A DNA stretch of 64,000 nt from CBDCVO01 sp965223085. Its GTDB lineage: Bacteria > Pseudomonadota > Gammaproteobacteria > Ga0077536. The notes under the pieces were generated by a model. That model was not told the DNA's origin and made no database searches. It saw nothing but the letters and a program-made list of their open reading frames with translations. Below are positions 8,656 through 17,000 of the stretch, piece after piece (the stretch's first letter is position 1; each line of letters starts with the position of its first letter). Made by a program: the position numbers and the translations under genes. The stretch covers positions 4,677,714 to 4,741,713 of the forward strand of contig OZ244981.1 of NCBI GenBank assembly GCA_965223085.1. The letters run 5' to 3'.

Positions 8656-10233
8656 TTACGCCACCGATCGCTTCCCGTCCGCCCAGTACGGCGCACGCAG
8701 ATCCTTCTTCGCGATCTTGCCACTGCCGGTCATCGGGAACGACTCGTGGAAGGCGACGGATTTCGGGATCTTGTAACCGGCGAGGCGCGAACGACAGTAC
8801 TCCAGCAGTTCGCTTTCCGTGACCTCGCTGCCTTCGGCGCGGATCACACAGGCCTTCACTGCCTCGCCCCAGCGCTCGTCCGGCACGCCGATCACGGCCA
8901 CCGATACCACGGCGTCGTGCGTCGACAGCACCGACTCGACCTCGGTCGAATAGATGTTCTCGCCACCCGAGATGATCATGTCCTTCAATCGATCATGGAT
9001 GTAATAGAGACCGTCGGCATCACGGATCGCGATGTCGCCGCTGCGGTACCAGCCCTCCCGGAACACGCCGGTGGTCACCTCCGGCTTGTTCCAGTAACCG
9101 CTCGCGAGTGCCGGCGATCGGATCCAGAGCTCGCCCGGCTCGCCGTCGAGCACGTCGTTGCCGTCGTCGTCGGCGATGCGGAGATCGATCAGCGGCAGCG
9201 GACGGCCGCAGGACTTGAGCTTGTCCTCGTGCTCGAGATCGTGCTCGTTCGGGCGTAGCAAGGTCACCGCGCCCGCGGTCTCCGTAGCGCCGTAGAACTG
9301 CATGAATTCGCAAGGCATGGCGTTGAGCGCGCGCGTGATGAGGCCGAGCGATATGGGCGACCCGGCATACATCACGAGCCGCAGCGAGGAAAAATCCGTC
9401 GCCGCGGCGTCGGGGTGATCCAGCAGCATCTGGATCATTGCGGGCGCGAATGCGGTGATCGTCGGTTTCGTCTCGGCGATGGAACGCAGCGCCGCGCCCG
9501 GTTCGAACTGCTTCTCGACGAGCACGGCCATGCCGTTGTACATCGACTGCAGCGACAGGCCGATGGCGAGCAGATGAAAGTTCGGCAGCGCGACGAGGAA
9601 GCGGTCCTCCGGATGCCACTCGTAGGCCGGCTCGAAATGCTCGCACAGGCGCATGTGATTGAGATTGTCGTGCGTGATCACCACGCCTTTCGGATCGCCC
9701 GTCGTGCCCGAAGTGTAGAGTTGGATCGCGGCCGCTTCCATCGCCACAGGAGGCAGGGCCTCGCCGCCGAAGCCGTCGAGCCAGCTGCGGAACGGATCCG
9801 GATCCGGATCCGCATCCGCATCGCGATCGACCACCTGCGACGGAATGTCGCGCTTCGTCTCCTCGAGGATTTCCGCCCACAGCGCCGCGAACTCCGGCTC
9901 CACGAACGCGAAGCGCGCGTTCGCATCGGCGAGCACGACACACAGCTCCGGCTTCGACAACCGCCAGTTGAGCGGACAGAAGCAGGCGCCCGCCTTCGTC
10001 GTGCCGTAGAGCGCGATGAAGAAGTCATCGGAGTTCTTGCCGAGATAGACGACACGATCCCCGGCGCCGAGTCCGGCGGAAAGGAGACCCCGCCCGACCT
10101 TGTTCGTCGAAGCGTCGAGCTCTTCATAGCTCGTCTCCGTATCCCGGTAGACGAGCGCGGTGCGCTCCGGCGCGCGGCGGGCGTAGTAGCTCACGTAGTC
10201 TCCGACGGTGCGGATTTCCTTGTAGACCCACAT
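8656..10233 (-). CDS. acyl-CoA synthetase (AMP-dependent ligase)
   Basis: 525 residues from ATG 10233. All adenylate-forming motifs are visible: the P-loop-like YTSGTTGDPKGVVITH, FYGATETAGAVTL, ELWIRSPALASGYWNKPE, WYRSGDIAIRDADG, the hinge DRLKDMIISGGENIYSTEVE, and the C-terminal catalytic Lys in GSGKIAKKDLR. It activates a carboxylic acid to its CoA thioester with ATP, probably medium- or long-chain; specificity cannot be read. An in-frame GGATCC/GCATCC codon repeat at about 9797 encodes a DADADPDPDP tract. It lies in one minus-strand run with an enoyl-CoA hydratase fragment upstream and two MaoC genes downstream. Confidence 0.9.
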   Translation of the reverse strand: MWVYKEIRTVGDYVSYYARRAPERTALVYRDTETSYEELDASTNKVGRGLLSAGLGAGDRVVYLGKNSDDFFIALYGTTKAGACFCPLNWRLSKPELCVVLADANARFAFVEPEFAALWAEILEETKRDIPSQVVDRDADADPDPDPFRSWLDGFGGEALPPVAMEAAAIQLYTSGTTGDPKGVVITHDNLNHMRLCEHFEPAYEWHPEDRFLVALPNFHLLAIGLSLQSMYNGMAVLVEKQFEPGAALRSIAETKPTITAFAPAMIQMLLDHPDAAATDFSSLRLVMYAGSPISLGLITRALNAMPCEFMQFYGATETAGAVTLLRPNEHDLEHEDKLKSCGRPLPLIDLRIADDDGNDVLDGEPGELWIRSPALASGYWNKPEVTTGVFREGWYRSGDIAIRDADGLYYIHDRLKDMIISGGENIYSTEVESVLSTHDAVVSVAVIGVPDERWGEAVKACVIRAEGSEVTESELLEYCRSRLAGYKIPKSVAFHESFPMTGSGKIAKKDLRAPYWADGKRSVA

Positions 10234-10262
10234 GCTTGTCGTCCCCTCGTTGAACCAGTTGA

Positions 10263-10595
10263 TCAGCGACCCGCGAAAGCGGGCTTTTCCTTCACTAGCA
10301 CGGCGTTGAGCGCGTTCCAAGCGTCGTCCGAGCGCGACACCTCCGCCAAGGCCCTTGCCTCTGCGTCGAGCTGCGCTTCGAGCGGCTGCTCGAACGACGA
10401 CAGAAACAGGCGCTTGATGCCGCCGTAGGCGAGCGTCGGTCCGGCGGCGATTTCAGCTGCGAGCGACTGCGCCGCATCCCGAAGCGCCGTCTCGTCGGCG
10501 ACGATCTCGTTGATGAGTCCCGCGTCCAGGGCTTCCTCCGCGTTCCAGTTGCCGTTGCGTACGAGAAACTCGAACGCGCGGCGCTTGCCATGATC
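10263..10595 (-). pseudogene. enoyl-CoA hydratase/isomerase, C-terminal fragment
   Basis: The last ~110 residues of a crotonase-family protein: KRRAFEFLVRNGNWNAEEAL, DAGLINEIVADE, LAAEIAAGPTLAYGGIKRLF, and a terminal VKEKPAFAGR. The oxyanion-hole-forming N-terminal half is missing. Sequence upstream of about 10595 belongs on the other strand to a Fic fragment. The gene was cut by recombination. It must once have headed the acyl-CoA synthetase operon. Confidence 0.8.
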
Positions 10596-11030
10596 CTCGA
10601 TGCTTCGGACGTTCTGACAATTCTGGTCGAAGGCGGTCGCAGCTCGGTCGCCGGCCATCTGGCGGGAGCTTTCCGCAACATCGGCCAGACCACCATTGCC
10701 GACAATATTCTTAAAGGTATGCGCGCTGCCGGATACGACGTGCGGGAGAACGATCCGTTTGAAGCCCCCCTCCGCTGGCCCAAGCTCTGCTCCAGTCACC
10801 CTGCGTCAACCGGCTACGCCTGATGTCGCAAGCGCATCGGGACAGCATCGTGGAAGTTTTTCCCGAAGCACCCGTAACGAGCGTGGATATTGAAAAATAT
10901 CTCGCCGACGTGGACGAGATCTATGTCACGAACGCATACCACTCCCTGTCGATCGAAGGCTATGAAGTAGGTCCTGAGCTAATTGATCGTGTTCGACAGG
11001 GAAAATGTCACAGTGCTAACGAGATCGTGC
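10590..11030 (+). pseudogene. Fic-family protein, internal fragment
   Basis: Reads LDASDVLTILVEGGRSSVAG, HLAGAFRNIGQTTIADNI, AAGYDVRENDPFEAP, then after a frameshift at about 10790 VNRLRLMSQAHRDSIVEVFP and EIYVTNAYHSLSIEGYEVGP. This is the region before the catalytic FIC motif in large Fic proteins with an N-terminal winged-helix-like domain. The N-terminus, the FIC motif and the C-terminus are absent. It is sandwiched between the enoyl-CoA hydratase fragment and a tRNA remnant. Confidence 0.75.
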
Positions 11031-11099
11031 GGGATTCTGCGTTCCCGAACGTTACGCTATGTGACTCATTTTTTTAATGCTATTGTGTAAGCCCTTGAA

Positions 11100-11166
11100 C
11101 CAGAACGCGTGGGCAACGGTTTTCGGGCGGCAGGGGTCGGAGGTTCAAATCCTGTCGCCCCGACCA
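11100..11166 (+). pseudogene. tRNA-Pro (CGG) 3' remnant
   Basis: The 3' half of a tRNA is readable: an anticodon loop TTCGGGC, a variable region GGGTC, the T arm GGAGGTTCAAATCCTGTC, and the acceptor strand GCCCCGA with CCA at 11164-11166. The proline tRNA ends in exactly this way. The 5' acceptor strand and D arm cannot be found upstream. Such 3' tRNA fragments are typical boundaries (att sites) of integrated elements. Confidence 0.6.
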
Positions 11167-11202
11167 ATTATTTCTGGTCTGTTCCGGTCATATAGTAACA
11201 GC

Positions 11203-11610
11203 TCATTCCGAGGACATGGGTAACACTTTTGGAGCGAATGGGTTATGGCCCACTGGCTCCACCCTGTTCTCGTGATTGTCGTAAAAACCGAGGTCATAGT
11301 CCATAAAGCTGACGAGCCAGACGCCGTCAGCGACCTCGCGGAGCCCCACGAACTGGCCACTGAAGACCGTTGAGAAGTTGATCTTCCTGCGACCGAGGCA
11401 GATCCGCCCGCACTGGGTGACTCTGATGATGCGGTCATGAAACGGGTATTCGGGTGGCTCCGGTTCGCGATACTCGCGAGCGGACGGTGTGTAGACCTCG
11501 CCGGGGCAGTGCCCGCCCAGGCCCTGATGCGGCCGGTCGTTATTGTAGACCTCGAGGAAGTCGTCAAAGCGGCTTTGTTGCTGCAGGAAGTTGAAACCGT
11601 GGGGTCGGGT
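11203..11610 (-). pseudogene. IS481-family transposase, C-terminal fragment
   Basis: An open frame without start: QQQSRFDDFLEVYNNDRPHQ GLGG, then YREPEPPEYPFHDRI, LGRRKINFSTVFSGQFVGLR and VADGVWLVSFMDYDLGFYDN. This is the end of an rve/IS481 transposase catalytic domain and its C-terminal beta region. The N-terminal HTH and first catalytic acidic residues are lost at about 11610, where a dispersed inverted repeat begins. Confidence 0.75.
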
Positions 11611-11979
11611 AGTTTCCTGCCTTCAAGGGTCAGGTCTTGCCTTTTGTCTTATCAATAGCGGACCAATCCGAGGGCGGTCTGGCAGCGACCATCTTCGGAC
11701 GGCTACTCCTCTGTCGCGCTTTCGGCCTCTTAACGACCTCCGCCCATAGAGGATTACAGATTCAACACCAGGTATCGTAGGATTTCAGGGCAAAAGGCAA
11801 GACCTGACACCTATACGCGTGCCTCGCAGCATAATCGTTATGTTTTTAGAGCAGGCAAACGCCAGATGCCAATTTTTCTAATCGGTAAGCTCGTTCGAAA
11901 CGGCGAATCGTCAACGACTATTGTCGCAACCCTTTTATCCGTGGTCTGCCGTCAGGATAGAGATCATGAATAAACGAAG
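11611..11979. repeat. intergenic region with large inverted repeat of the GGTCAGGTCTTGCC family
   Basis: GGTCAGGTCTTGCCTTTTG at about 11632 is repeated in inverted form as CAAAAGGCAAGACCTGAC at about 11793, enclosing ~140 bp. Related ends occur at 40264-40323, 45145-45205, 46545-46607, 44089 and beside the 413-bp repeats (about 52797 and 61377). It looks like a non-coding REP- or MITE-like element. No gene is seen up to 11979. Confidence 0.6.
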
Positions 11980-12240
11980 TTAGGCAACTTCTTGCCGCGC
12001 CTCCCACAAGTCGTGTTCCGCTTGCATTCGCACCCACATCTCGGCACTGGTACCCAGTACGGCTTCTAGCGTAATCGCAAACGATGGAGAAATTCCCCGC
12101 TTGCCGTTGACGATCTCGTTGATCTTGCGTGGTGAGCAGCCGCAGAGTTTGGCTAAGCTCGATTGATTTAATTCCATCTCAGCCATATAGATCTCCACCA
12201 GTACTTTTCCAGGATGAAGTGGCAAGGGATTTTCGATCAT
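11980..12240 (-). CDS. higA: HigA-type antitoxin, XRE HTH
   Basis: 86 residues, LHPGKVLVEIYMAEMELNQS, SLAKLCGCSPRKINEIVNGK and RGISPSFAITLEAVLGTSAE are the standard HigA/VapI helix-turn-helix fold. It neutralises HigB and represses the operon through the upstream palindrome. It lies 2 bp downstream of higB, the toxin-first order typical of HigBA. Confidence 0.9.
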   Translation of the reverse strand: MIENPLPLHPGKVLVEIYMAEMELNQSSLAKLCGCSPRKINEIVNGKRGISPSFAITLEAVLGTSAEMWVRMQAEHDLWEARQEVA

Positions 12241-12242
12241 GT

Positions 12243-12539
12243 CTATCCTCGATGGTAGTTTTCAATTGCGACCTCGGAAAACTCACCGTTGCTGAACTTA
12301 AACGTGATGGCCCAAGGTAATATGATCGTTACGCTCCAATACGACCGTCGATCGCCCTTCAATTTGTGCAAACGAATATTTGGCGGTTCACCTTCGATTC
12401 GAAGATCTTCCAGCGTCGAGCTCACATGCATAATCGTTAGCAGTGCTTTAGCACGGAGCCATAGCCCTCCTGGCAATGTTTTCGACTGGTTCGTAGTCCA
12501 GATGTCCTTAGCGACTTTGCCCTTTAGACTAACGATCAT
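12243..12539 (-). CDS. higB: HigB/RelE-superfamily toxin
   Basis: 98 residues, slightly shorter than or equal to typical HigB; contains KLKGDRRSYWSVTIILPWAI and TFKFSNGEFSEVAIENYH, matching the ribosome-dependent mRNA interferase fold (positive patch followed by the C-terminal D/E-V-x-I-x-x-Y-H element). It is the first gene of the pair and starts just inside the palindromic operator region. Confidence 0.85.
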   Translation of the reverse strand: MIVSLKGKVAKDIWTTNQSKTLPGGLWLRAKALLTIMHVSSTLEDLRIEGEPPNIRLHKLKGDRRSYWSVTIILPWAITFKFSNGEFSEVAIENYHRG

Positions 12540-12547
12540 TTGTAAAT

Positions 12548-12578
12548 AATATTACATTATACCGAGTAATGTAATATT
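12548..12578. promoter_or_regulatory. palindromic operator of higBA
   Basis: AATATTACAT and ATGTAATATT form perfect 10-bp arms separated by 11 bases, directly upstream of the higB start at 12539. The location and symmetry fit HigA autoregulation (inferred). Confidence 0.65.
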
Positions 12579-12650
12579 TTCACTTAATTCTCGCAAGTGT
12601 GAATGGTGCGCGTGACAGCTATTACTCGGTCGGCAGAATGCAATGCCGCC

Positions 12651-13667
12651 ATGACCGTTAACATCTTATCTGTTGATTTGCACGGAAAACTGACCCGGGA
12701 AGGCACCGAACAAATGCGCCGGATGAATGTCATCACCTATCCGGGGCAGGCTTATCCGCGTAACTACGAGGAGACGGGAGGCGGTTACGATGAAAAGGGT
12801 GAACCGACTCCCGGGCCCCTTCCCAACATGAGTGATACCGGGGACAATCTGCAGTTCAACCATGCCGATGTGTATTTCGGCGGCAAAGGCAACAAGGTTC
12901 ACATCAAGCCGAGTACCTTGCTGAACGGCAAGGATCCGGAATGGGGATACAACTGGAATGAGGACGAAGGCGCGGGTAAGTGGCCGAACGGTTACTATTT
13001 TCACCTCCCTCGCAAGTGCTACCACTGCGAAGATGCGCCGTGCCTCAAGGCGTGCACACATAACGCCATCTACAAACGCGAGCAGGACGGCATCGTGGTG
13101 ATCGATCAGGACCGCTGTAACGGCGACAGATTATGCATCGAGGCCTGTCCGTATAAAGCGATCTATTACAACCCGGTTACCGAAACCAGCGAAAAATGCA
13201 TTATGTGTTTCCCGCGCGTAGAGCAGGGGATCGCACCCGCCTGCGACCGGCAGTGCCCGGGACGCACCAGGTTGTTCGGTTACCTGGATGACAAGGACTG
13301 CGATATGTATAAACTCATTTACGTGCACAAGGTGGCGCTGCCATTGCACCCGGAGTATGAAACGCAGCCGAACGTCTTTTGCATGCCGCCGTTTGAGTCG
13401 ACCAGGGCGTTCGCCGAAGACGGTACCCTCAGCGCTGAAGGGCGAATAGAAAACGAAACTTTGGAAAAGCTGTTCGGTCCCGGCGTCGGTGACGTCGTCC
13501 GTACGCTTCGCACCGAGCGTGCCAAACGTCAGCGCCGTGAACCGTCTGAAATCATGGATTTGTTGATTGGCCGAAACTATTGGGATCGCTTCAAGGAATT
13601 CAGCAGGGATCCCCTGGAGGACGATATAGCGTTCAGGAGGGGTCCCCTGGGGGAGGATTTAGGGTGA
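12651..13667 (+). CDS. DMSO-reductase-family (type II, DdhB/EbdB-like) iron-sulfur beta subunit, 5'-truncated
   Basis: About 338 residues. Electron-transfer subunit of a type II Mo-bisPGD dehydrogenase (dimethylsulfide, ethylbenzene, selenate or chlorate type). Visible Fe-S motifs: CYHCEDAPCLKAC, CNGDRLCIEAC and KCIMCFPRV with CDRQCPGR. The family starts with a first CxxCxxxC cluster motif about 30 residues before TREGTEQM; here TREGTEQM is preceded by the unrelated NILSVDLHGK, so the first cluster is gone and the sequence joins foreign DNA at about 12685. The gamma subunit and chaperone follow. The catalytic alpha gene, expected just upstream, is replaced by HigBA and debris. The start is uncertain (12603 or 12651). 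Confidence 0.8.
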   Translation: MTVNILSVDLHGKLTREGTEQMRRMNVITYPGQAYPRNYEETGGGYDEKGEPTPGPLPNMSDTGDNLQFNHADVYFGGKGNKVHIKPSTLLNGKDPEWGYNWNEDEGAGKWPNGYYFHLPRKCYHCEDAPCLKACTHNAIYKREQDGIVVIDQDRCNGDRLCIEACPYKAIYYNPVTETSEKCIMCFPRVEQGIAPACDRQCPGRTRLFGYLDDKDCDMYKLIYVHKVALPLHPEYETQPNVFCMPPFESTRAFAEDGTLSAEGRIENETLEKLFGPGVGDVVRTLRTERAKRQRREPSEIMDLLIGRNYWDRFKEFSRDPLEDDIAFRRGPLGEDLG

Positions 13668-14317
13668 AGATCTCGCGCGCAACTGTAAGCTCCGAAGCGT
13701 TATTGAATCCAGACGCCGATGCCTGGAACAAGGCCCCCGCACGGGAATTCCCGATGGTTCCGGCGCCCTTGTACGGAAATCCCATGATCGAACACGTTTC
13801 GCCGTTCATCGCGAAAAGTACCGATCACGGGACAGTGAAAAAACTTGCGGCCGCTGGATTACACAATGGAGAGGTTCTCGCCATACGCCTGTCCTGGTCG
13901 AGTGAGAAGCACGACAAGATCGTAGACCTCGACGAATTCGTGGACGGCGTGGCGGTGATGTTTCCGCTGAGCGCCAATGCGAGTGCGATAACGATGGGTG
14001 CCAAGGACCAGCCGGTCAACGCATGGTACTGGAAGGGCAATCTCGAGGACGTCGGTTTTGACGTGGTGGCGGAGGGCTACGGCACGTCGGCGCGTCAAGG
14101 CGGGGAAGCAAGCCATGTTCGCACCGGTACTTCGCATAAAGACGGTAGCTGGCGGGTCGTACTTAGCCGGCCACTCGACGTCGGCCAGGATCGTGCCCGT
14201 TTCCTCCCGGGAAAGCCGATCAAGGTGGCTTTCGCCGTGTGGGACGGGGGTAATCGAGAGCGCGCCGGGCGTAAGTCCTTTTCGGGCGACTTCGTTGCGG
14301 CCGAGCTGCACGCATGA
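13664..14317 (+). CDS. ethylbenzene-dehydrogenase-type heme b gamma subunit (DdhC/EbdC-like)
   Basis: 217 residues from GTG 13664, whose GTGA overlaps the beta stop codon. It has the EB_dh (cytochrome b-558 type) layout: VKISRATVSSEALLNPDADA, then LAIRLSWSSEKHDK, VDGVAVMFPLSANASAITMG and QPVNAWYWKG. In this family a Met and a Lys coordinate a single heme b. No signal peptide is evident, unlike periplasmic DdhC/SerC, so the complex may be cytoplasmic or ride with a Tat signal on the lost alpha subunit. It would accept electrons from the beta subunit. Confidence 0.8.
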   Translation: MKISRATVSSEALLNPDADAWNKAPAREFPMVPAPLYGNPMIEHVSPFIAKSTDHGTVKKLAAAGLHNGEVLAIRLSWSSEKHDKIVDLDEFVDGVAVMFPLSANASAITMGAKDQPVNAWYWKGNLEDVGFDVVAEGYGTSARQGGEASHVRTGTSHKDGSWRVVLSRPLDVGQDRARFLPGKPIKVAFAVWDGGNRERAGRKSFSGDFVAAELHA

Positions 14318-14962
14318 GCGGCGTCGCGGAAGCCAAAGAACTGTTTCTGGATGCCCCGACAAATGCGTCTGCGGCGGCCCGCAGCCAAATGTACGCCTTG
14401 CTGGCTGAGGCCTTCGCCTATCCGAACGAGTCGGTAGTGAGGCGCCTACTAGGCGGCAGTCTGCTCGCGGAGATACAGGCGGTAGCGGCTACGCTACCGA
14501 CACCAGTCGACGTCCCCACGGGCGTGATCCTTCCTGTAGGTACCGATGCCCGCGACCGAATACAGGTAATTTACACACGCCTGTTTGAAATCGGCGGGGG
14601 CCGCCGCACAATCTCTCTGTTAGAGCGACGCTATACCGAGCGAAAAAATCCCGAACAGGAACTCTGGGAGGACCTGCTGCGGTTCTATGGTTTTTGGCCT
14701 CGATCTTTCCGATCGCGGGCTCGGCGAGAACCCCGATCATTTGCTGATTGAACTCGAATTCATGCGCTATCTCAGCTTTCTGGAAGCGGGAGCAAAAAAG
14801 GGCCACGACGACATTCGACGCGGCCGTCGGGACTTTCTGACGAGGCATCTGGGGTGTTGGGTTGGCCCGTTCTCAGAAGCGGTGTCGAAACAGGAAGACA
14901 ATGGCCCATACGGGGCGCTCGCGATTTTGCTGAATGAGTTCGTCCAGACGGAAGCACTCTGA
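14314..14962 (+). pseudogene. TorD/DmsD-family molybdoenzyme chaperone, frameshifted
   Basis: Starts with an ATGA overlap on the gamma gene. The first frame gives ARSQMYALLAEAFAYPNESV, DRIQVIYTRLFEIGGG and LWEDLLRFYG. The second frame, from about 14688, gives FGLDLSDRGLGENPDHLLIE, LEFMRYLSFLEAGAKKG and RHLGCWVGPFSEAV. The slip is in a T run (ggtttttggc) and would be repaired by removing one T. Such chaperones insert the Mo cofactor into the alpha subunit, here missing. If the indel is real, the gene is dead. Confidence 0.75.
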
Positions 14963-15037
14963 TAGAGCCCGCCCTGCGAAAACCATGCGTCGATTTCGAC
15001 GCTGGTGTAGTACGCGACCTACAACGCCAGACGCAGC

Positions 15038-15556
15038 TCAGTTACCCGGTTTTTGCTTGCTGCGCAGGGCGCTGCCGAAGTTCAGCAGGAATTGAAGAGA
15101 TTCCTGGGATTCCGGTTTTGACAATAACGACAGCACGGAAAAGATCCCGCCGGTACTGGCCGTTTGTTCACTCGCCGTCTTGAGCGAGCTAACAATATCA
15201 TTTGTCAACGTCATCACATCGTCGCTCCCGAGATTATTGGCGAGTTCCTCTGCGAAAATCGCTAACCGCTCCACGATGTTATCGGTCGCAGCCGACCGCA
15301 CCGCGTGGACGAGCAGCACCGTCTCGAACAACGTGTCGAGCGCGCCTATTTCATGAAGCTCGGTGATACGATCGACTAATTTATGGATCGCGTCGCGCGT
15401 ATTTTCGTCGTTCAGCCGATCCACGACCTCCAGCGCTACTCCCGCGGTTGTGGCGAGACGATTCACCATGGAATCAGTGAGCGCTTCGCTCATCGCGGTG
15501 GCCAGGCGCTTCACTTCGTCTGACGTTTGTGCGTTGCCGGACATTTGAGTAGCCAT
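15038..15556 (-). CDS. DUF1641 family protein
   Basis: 172 residues, largely helical: SEALTDSMVNRLATTAGVAL, ENTRDAIHKLVDRITELHEI, GALDTLFETVLLVHAVRSAA and a Ser-rich end. This matches DUF1641, small proteins often encoded next to FAD-dependent quinone-linked oxidoreductases in sulfur oxidisers. It is 11 bp downstream of the SQR-like gene on the same strand; a role as an accessory or membrane-docking partner is inferred. Confidence 0.75.
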   Translation of the reverse strand: MATQMSGNAQTSDEVKRLATAMSEALTDSMVNRLATTAGVALEVVDRLNDENTRDAIHKLVDRITELHEIGALDTLFETVLLVHAVRSAATDNIVERLAIFAEELANNLGSDDVMTLTNDIVSSLKTASEQTASTGGIFSVLSLLSKPESQESLQFLLNFGSALRSKQKPGN

Positions 15557-15567
15557 ACGCCCGCCCC

Positions 15568-16707
15568 CTACAGTAAGCCGCGAGCTGACAACCAGTACAG
15601 CCGGTTATATGCGAGCTTGAACCAGTGCACCATCTGCGACGGCGGGCCCGGGTTCGGGGGAGTTTCGTAGTTGAACCAGACGTAGGTACCACTGTTCATT
15701 CCCGTTTCGACGAAGCAAAACACCTTGCCGTCGAAGCTGCACGCAAGCCGACCTTCCGTGACCAACGACGTCAGGTTTTCGACGATAGTGTCGGCTTCGA
15801 AGTGGGCGGTGGAGCCCGCCTTGGAAATTGGCAGGTTGGTGGTGTCTCCACAAACAAAGACATTGTCGGTGCCCTCGTGCAGTAAAGAGTGACGATCCGT
15901 CGCAACCCACCCGCCGGCACCAAGGTCGGAATTCGTAATGACCTCCGACCCGTGGTGCGGCGGAATCGTGATCAGCAGGTCGTAGGGCAGTTCGGTTTCT
16001 TCTTCGGAATGGATCACCTTGCTGTCAGGATCGATGGACTTTGTATTGAAAAATGTTTCCGATTTGATCCCTGCCGATGCAAATTCGGAAGCCGCCCAAT
16101 GACCCACGGGTTCGAGCGAATGCAAACGACCGATGGGATAGGTGTAGGTAATCTCTGTCTTGTCACCCAAGCCTCGTCCCGCAAGGTAATCGCGCAGCAT
16201 GAACGTAACTTCGAGCGGCGCCACTGGGCATTTGTGCGGGGCATTGACGTTGACGACAATTTTTCCGCCGTCGAAGTCTTCCAGGGCATCGCGCAATTTC
16301 CGTGCGCCGTCCAAATCGTAAAACCAGTGCGCGCCCTCCGACATTCCCGGAACCGTGTCCGGCCGAAGGCGGGAGCCCGTGGCGAGGACCAGGTAGTCGT
16401 ACTCGAAACTCTTGCCCGATTCGGTCGTGACAACGCGCAATTCGACATCGATTTTAGTCGCAGGATCGATATGGAAGTTGCAACGTCGGTCCAGCACCTT
16501 GCGTTGATCGCGAAACAATTCGCTTTCGCGGAAGCGTCCGAAAGGAACGTAGAGCAACCCCGGTTGGTACATATGCTGATCGGTATTTCCAATCAGAGTC
16601 ACCGAGACATCACCGCGACGGATCTCGGTTCCCAATTGGCGACACAATCCGTTCGCGATGATGGTTCCCGCAAGTCCACCACCGACGATGAGTAGTTTCT
16701 TGGCCAT
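15568..16707 (-). CDS. sulfide:quinone-oxidoreductase-like FAD flavoprotein
   Basis: 379 residues. N-terminal FAD motif KKLLIVGGGLAGTIIANGL; second dinucleotide loop LVLATGSRLRPDTVPG; VFVCGDTTNLPISKAGSTAH near the flavin; amphipathic C-terminal helix (MVHWFKLAYNRLYWLSARGL) suitable for membrane association. The Cys in PHKCPVAPLE is in the place of a redox-active SQR cysteine; others occur at ACSFDGKVFC. It may oxidise sulfide or another sulfane to a TusA- or DsrE-bound persulfide and reduce quinone. It sits in a minus-strand run dsrE-tusA-SQR-DUF1641. A related NADH-type dehydrogenase cannot be excluded. Confidence 0.8.
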   Translation of the reverse strand: MAKKLLIVGGGLAGTIIANGLCRQLGTEIRRGDVSVTLIGNTDQHMYQPGLLYVPFGRFRESELFRDQRKVLDRRCNFHIDPATKIDVELRVVTTESGKSFEYDYLVLATGSRLRPDTVPGMSEGAHWFYDLDGARKLRDALEDFDGGKIVVNVNAPHKCPVAPLEVTFMLRDYLAGRGLGDKTEITYTYPIGRLHSLEPVGHWAASEFASAGIKSETFFNTKSIDPDSKVIHSEEETELPYDLLITIPPHHGSEVITNSDLGAGGWVATDRHSLLHEGTDNVFVCGDTTNLPISKAGSTAHFEADTIVENLTSLVTEGRLACSFDGKVFCFVETGMNSGTYVWFNYETPPNPGPPSQMVHWFKLAYNRLYWLSARGLL

Positions 16708-16747
16708 TACCGATCCCCTCTTATCGCTTCGGTGTACGCCAGGTAAA

Positions 16748-16978
16748 TTATTTCATCTTCTTCACGACGATATGCCAGACGTCCCCGTCTTGTTCTATAC
16801 CAACAGTTTCGTGCTTCACCTTTTCGACCCAGGCCGGAATATCCATGGCAGATCCTTTGTCCGTGGAAAGTACCTCAATTTCATCGCCAATTTCCACCAA
16901 TTTCAGATTAGCAATGAGTTCCATCAGCGGCCCGGGACAGAATGCGCCCCGCGCGTCAATGCGTGTTCTTGTCGACAT
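16748..16978 (-). CDS. tusA: TusA-family sulfur carrier (copy 1)
   Basis: 76 residues with the TusA signature RIDARGAFCPGPLMELIANL. The Cys of the CPxP motif carries a persulfide that is handed between rhodanese, DsrE-type proteins and the sHdr system. It is located between a DsrE-family gene and the SQR-like gene. The CPGP form and the rather acidic middle distinguish it from the second TusA at 18835, suggesting separate roles. Confidence 0.9.
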   Translation of the reverse strand: MSTRTRIDARGAFCPGPLMELIANLKLVEIGDEIEVLSTDKGSAMDIPAWVEKVKHETVGIEQDGDVWHIVVKKMK

Positions 16979-17000
16979 TTTCTTAGTTGCCCATGTTCAG

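Noticed and set aside
9797..9830. GGATCC/GCATCC tandem bases that could be a regulatory repeat
   Set aside because: They are in frame inside the acyl-CoA synthetase and encode an Asp-Ala/Asp-Pro tract; a coding microsatellite explains them.
9415..10428. Long plus-strand frame (337 codons) and another on the minus strand at 9020-9943
   Set aside because: Both lie inside the acyl-CoA synthetase, are His/Arg-rich and show no motif; they are shadows of a GC-rich gene.
11100..11166. A complete tRNA gene
   Set aside because: The acceptor 5' strand and D arm cannot be found; only the 3' half pairs properly.
10800..12650. Search for the molybdopterin alpha subunit upstream of the beta gene
   Set aside because: Both strands were read; only Fic, IS481, repeat and HigBA sequence is present, nothing resembling a Mo-bisPGD protein.
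15889..16695. 268-codon plus-strand frame
   Set aside because: Entirely antisense to the SQR-like gene, with atypical composition; the flavoprotein motifs are on the minus strand.
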